8,409 bases of DNA, taken from positions 1-8,409 of the forward strand of contig JAJUJQ010000036.1 of the NCBI GenBank assembly GCA_029265255.1, in the 5' to 3' direction. The position numbers and the translations under genes are program-made. This document shows, in pieces, positions 6,233-8,409 of this stretch; position 1 is the first letter of the stretch, and each line of letters starts with the position of its first letter. Source of the stretch: Spirochaetota bacterium (lineage in GTDB: Bacteria > Spirochaetota > Spirochaetia > Treponematales > Rectinemataceae). The notes beneath the pieces were generated by a model. The model was not told the origin of the DNA, did not search any database, and worked only from the letters and a program-made list of their open reading frames with translations.

Positions 6233-6811
6233 TCATCGATAAACGGAACCGGAGACATCTGTCAAAATCTCGTAGTATTTCTGTTTGACGTCGAAGAGCA
6301 AACCCTTGCCTGCCATCCATAGCTGGTCCTTCGCTTTGATGACGACATCTGCGTCGGCATGAGTCTCGAACACATCGAGCGCCCGTCGGTATGTAAGCGT
6401 TTGGGTTTCAAAAGAGACATCGCCTTCTGCGCTCCTGACACATACATAGCCTGAGAATTCTGCATCACCGCTGGCCTCGTAAAAAACGGCCCTGTCCGCC
6501 TCTCCAGAAGCAGAGGCCGCACCCTTATCGATGTCGTAGGTGGTGAAGGTGAGGCCTTCGAGCTCCAAGCGTTGGTCCGATTCGTACCAGGCGGCCCGGC
6601 GGGCAGAAATCTGCATGGAGAGTTTCCCGCCGCGATATTCTTTTCTCGTCAGATCGACAAAACTGGCGTCGGGCGTTTCGGCCTGCGCGCCGTCCGCATT
6701 TTCTTCGATGTACTGGCTGCAGGAGAAAAAAAACAGCGTCAGATGGCCCACAAGACACAGCACCAGGATGAATCGGACGAGGCTCCTCGGTGCTTTTTTA
6801 TAGCCACCCAT
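6233..6811 (-). CDS. lptC: LptC-like export protein, possibly lipid-anchored
   Basis: This predicted 192-aa inner-membrane-attached periplasmic protein would pass lipid from LptB2FG to LptA. A basic head and hydrophobic segment (about residues 11-30) anchor it. The periplasmic part shows the LptC strand pattern: GGKLSMQISARRAAWYESDQRLELEGLTF, GEADRAVFYEASGDAEFSGYVCV, GDVSFETQTLTY and AGKGLLFD, with the typical aGxGL motif near the C-terminus. The hydrophobic stretch ends FFFSC-SQ, so Cys31 could be a lipoprotein site in a relaxed spirochaete-style lipobox; canonical LptC is a plain transmembrane anchor. ATG at 6811 is selected because AGGGAG (6826-6821) lies nine bases ahead; ATG at 6847 would overlap pyrG and lacks such a site. 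It follows pyrG by 22 bases. Confidence 0.8.
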   Translation of the reverse strand: MGGYKKAPRSLVRFILVLCLVGHLTLFFFSCSQYIEENADGAQAETPDASFVDLTRKEYRGGKLSMQISARRAAWYESDQRLELEGLTFTTYDIDKGAASASGEADRAVFYEASGDAEFSGYVCVRSAEGDVSFETQTLTYRRALDVFETHADADVVIKAKDQLWMAGKGLLFDVKQKYYEILTDVSGSVYR

Positions 6812-6833
6812 GCATGTGCGCTCCCTGTCCGGA

Positions 6834-8409
6834 TCATGCTCCGGCATGATTCAGCGCCGCTCTGATGAACTCTCTGAACAAGGGGTGCGGCGACGTAGGG
6901 CGTGATTTGAATTCCGGATGGAACTGGACGCCCACCGACCAGCGATGGTTTGGCCATTCGCAGGCTTCGACGAGCTCGCCGTTCGGCGTCGTCGCGCTCA
7001 CGACGAGCTGATGCGCCTCGAGTTCGGCGCGCATATCGTTGTTCACCTCATAGCGGTGTCGGTGCCGCTCGCTTATCTGCTCGGTTTTATACGCTGCTCG
7101 AATATTTGAGTTCGCTTTCGTGATCGCATCGTAGGCGCCGAGCCGCATGGTCCCGCCGTAGTTCTTGATCTTGGTCTGCTCTTCCAAAAGACAGACGACA
7201 GGGTGCGGCGTCGATTTGTTGAATTCGGTAGAGTGGGCATCCTGCCAGCCGAGCACCGAGCGCGCATATTCGATGACCATAATCTGCATTCCGAGACAGA
7301 TGCCCAGATAGGGAATATCGTGCTCTCGCGCATAGTGCGCTGCGCGTATCATGCCTTCGATGCCTCGCTCGCCGAATCCGCCCGGCACGAGTATACCATG
7401 GATGTCTTTGAACACCGAGTCCAGATCCGCCTTTGGATCCTCAAGCCGTGACGAATCGACTTTTTCGATCTCTAGCCCTGCGTGGTGCGCAATGCCCCCG
7501 TGGCAGAGGGCTTCCCATATCGACTTGTAGGAATCGTGCAGCTCCATGTATTTGCCGACTACGGCGATTTTTACCTTGCGGTTCGGTTTCGTCACCGCAT
7601 GGACGACGGACTCCCATTTGTCGAGCTCTGCGTGGCGGCTCTCGATGTTCATTTTCCGCAACAAGAAGGTGTCTAATTTTTGATTGTAGAAAATGAGGGG
7701 GATTTCGTAGATGGTGGCGGCGTCGTAGGCGCTTATGACCCCGTCTTCTTCGACATTGGTGAAGAGCGAGATTTTTCGCCGCAGGTCATCGCTTAAGGGT
7801 TTTGCGGAACGAAGCACGAGCGCATCGGGCTGGATTCCGACTTCCTGCAGTTCTTTGACGGCGTGCTGTGTGGGCTTTGTCTTTATTTCGCCGCCGGACA
7901 CGGAGGGAACGAGCGTGACGTGGATGGAGATGGCGTTTTGTTTTCCAAATTCGTGAATGAGCTGACGACACGCCTCCAAAAAGGGAACAGACTCGATATC
8001 GCCGACGGTACCACCGATCTCCACGATCGTCATGTCGACTTCCGGGTCGTTGGCCACGGCGAGGATGCGCTGTTTGATTTCGTTGGTGATGTGGGGAACG
8101 ACCTGGACGGTACGACCAAGGTACTCTCCGGCCCTCTCCTTTTCGATGACCGTCTTGTAGACTTGCCCCGTGGTGATGGAGTTGGCGCGACTCAGTTTTG
8201 CGGTGGTAAATCGGCCATAGTTGCCGAGGTCGAGGTCCGTTTCCGCGCCGTCGTCGGTGACGTAGACTTCGCCGTGTTGATAGGGGCTCATCGTGCCGGC
8301 ATCGACGTTGAGGTAAGGGTCGATCTTCACCATCTGCACGGTAAACCCACGCGCTTCCATGAGAGCGCCGATGGAGGATGCGGTGATCCCTTTCCCAAGA
8401 GAAGAGCAC
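6834..8409 (-). CDS. pyrG: CTP synthase (glutamine-hydrolysing), 5' end outside the window
   Basis: This cytoplasmic enzyme makes CTP from UTP, ATP and glutamine-derived ammonia, the last step of pyrimidine nucleotide synthesis. The visible 524 codons begin inside the ATP-binding loop (CSSLGKGITASSIG), so roughly a dozen N-terminal residues are missing. The synthase domain shows KIDPYLNVDAGTMSP, QHGEVYVTDDGAETDLDLG, EIGGTVGDIES and GEIKTKPTQH. The glutaminase domain has VPGGFGERG, the nucleophile Cys in YLGICLGMQ and the His-Glu pair in VQFHPEF, so all catalytic parts are intact. An internal ATG at 8360 is not the start, because conserved family residues continue upstream of it to the window edge. 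It heads a run with lptC, 22 bases downstream. Its own promoter and any CTP-sensing attenuator lie outside the window. Confidence 0.98.
   Translation of the reverse strand, partial: CSSLGKGITASSIGALMEARGFTVQMVKIDPYLNVDAGTMSPYQHGEVYVTDDGAETDLDLGNYGRFTTAKLSRANSITTGQVYKTVIEKERAGEYLGRTVQVVPHITNEIKQRILAVANDPEVDMTIVEIGGTVGDIESVPFLEACRQLIHEFGKQNAISIHVTLVPSVSGGEIKTKPTQHAVKELQEVGIQPDALVLRSAKPLSDDLRRKISLFTNVEEDGVISAYDAATIYEIPLIFYNQKLDTFLLRKMNIESRHAELDKWESVVHAVTKPNRKVKIAVVGKYMELHDSYKSIWEALCHGGIAHHAGLEIEKVDSSRLEDPKADLDSVFKDIHGILVPGGFGERGIEGMIRAAHYAREHDIPYLGICLGMQIMVIEYARSVLGWQDAHSTEFNKSTPHPVVCLLEEQTKIKNYGGTMRLGAYDAITKANSNIRAAYKTEQISERHRHRYEVNNDMRAELEAHQLVVSATTPNGELVEACEWPNHRWSVGVQFHPEFKSRPTSPHPLFREFIRAALNHAGA

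Noticed and set aside
8358..8360. ATG at 8360 as the start of pyrG
   Set aside because: Conserved CTP synthase residues (CSSLGKGITASS) continue in frame upstream to the window edge.

Overview
The window reads as ordinary chromosomal housekeeping DNA from a diderm (two-membrane) bacterium. My best guess is a spirochaete of the Treponema group. The reasons are divergent Lpt envelope-export genes behind pyrG, a spirochaete-style lipoprotein, a mid-range GC content and small intergenic gaps. That placement rests on gene style and order, not on a marker gene, so hold it loosely.

Layout from right to left. Almost everything is on the minus strand. At the right edge is the CTP synthase gene pyrG, whose first few codons lie outside the window. 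Three genes follow in a tight run: lptC, lptA and lptB, with gaps of 22 and 19 bases and a final 4-base ATGA overlap. They encode the membrane or lipid anchor, the periplasmic bridge protein and the ATPase of an Lpt-type export machine. After 140 bases containing a strong promoter with a hairpin at its predicted transcript start, there is a TatD-family metallohydrolase gene and then a tRNA-dihydrouridine synthase gene.

The only protein gene on the plus strand, at 1356-2678, encodes a solute-binding lipoprotein with no permease or ATPase beside it. It is visibly more AT-rich than its neighbours. Its 3' end overlaps the 3' end of dus by 17 bases, tail to tail, and its 5' end faces a radical-SAM gene of the YhcC/YtqA type across 76 bases. 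Downstream of that gene a near-consensus promoter drives two tandem serine tRNAs (UGA, then GCU). The second tRNA is cut by the left edge.

Functionally, pyrG supplies CTP for nucleic acid, phospholipid and (where present) CMP-sugar synthesis, and lptCAB move lipid to the outer membrane. The left half leans towards tRNA biology: dus, a possible tRNA-modifying radical-SAM enzyme, and two tRNA genes.

I did not find a new defence, mobile or biosynthetic system. There is no CRISPR array, insertion sequence, phage gene or long repeat, and no gene-free stretch exceeds 300 bases. The points most worth a second look are the altered metal-site motifs of the TatD protein, the promoter and hairpin in front of tatD, the orphan AT-richer lipoprotein gene, and the possible lipoprotein form of LptC.
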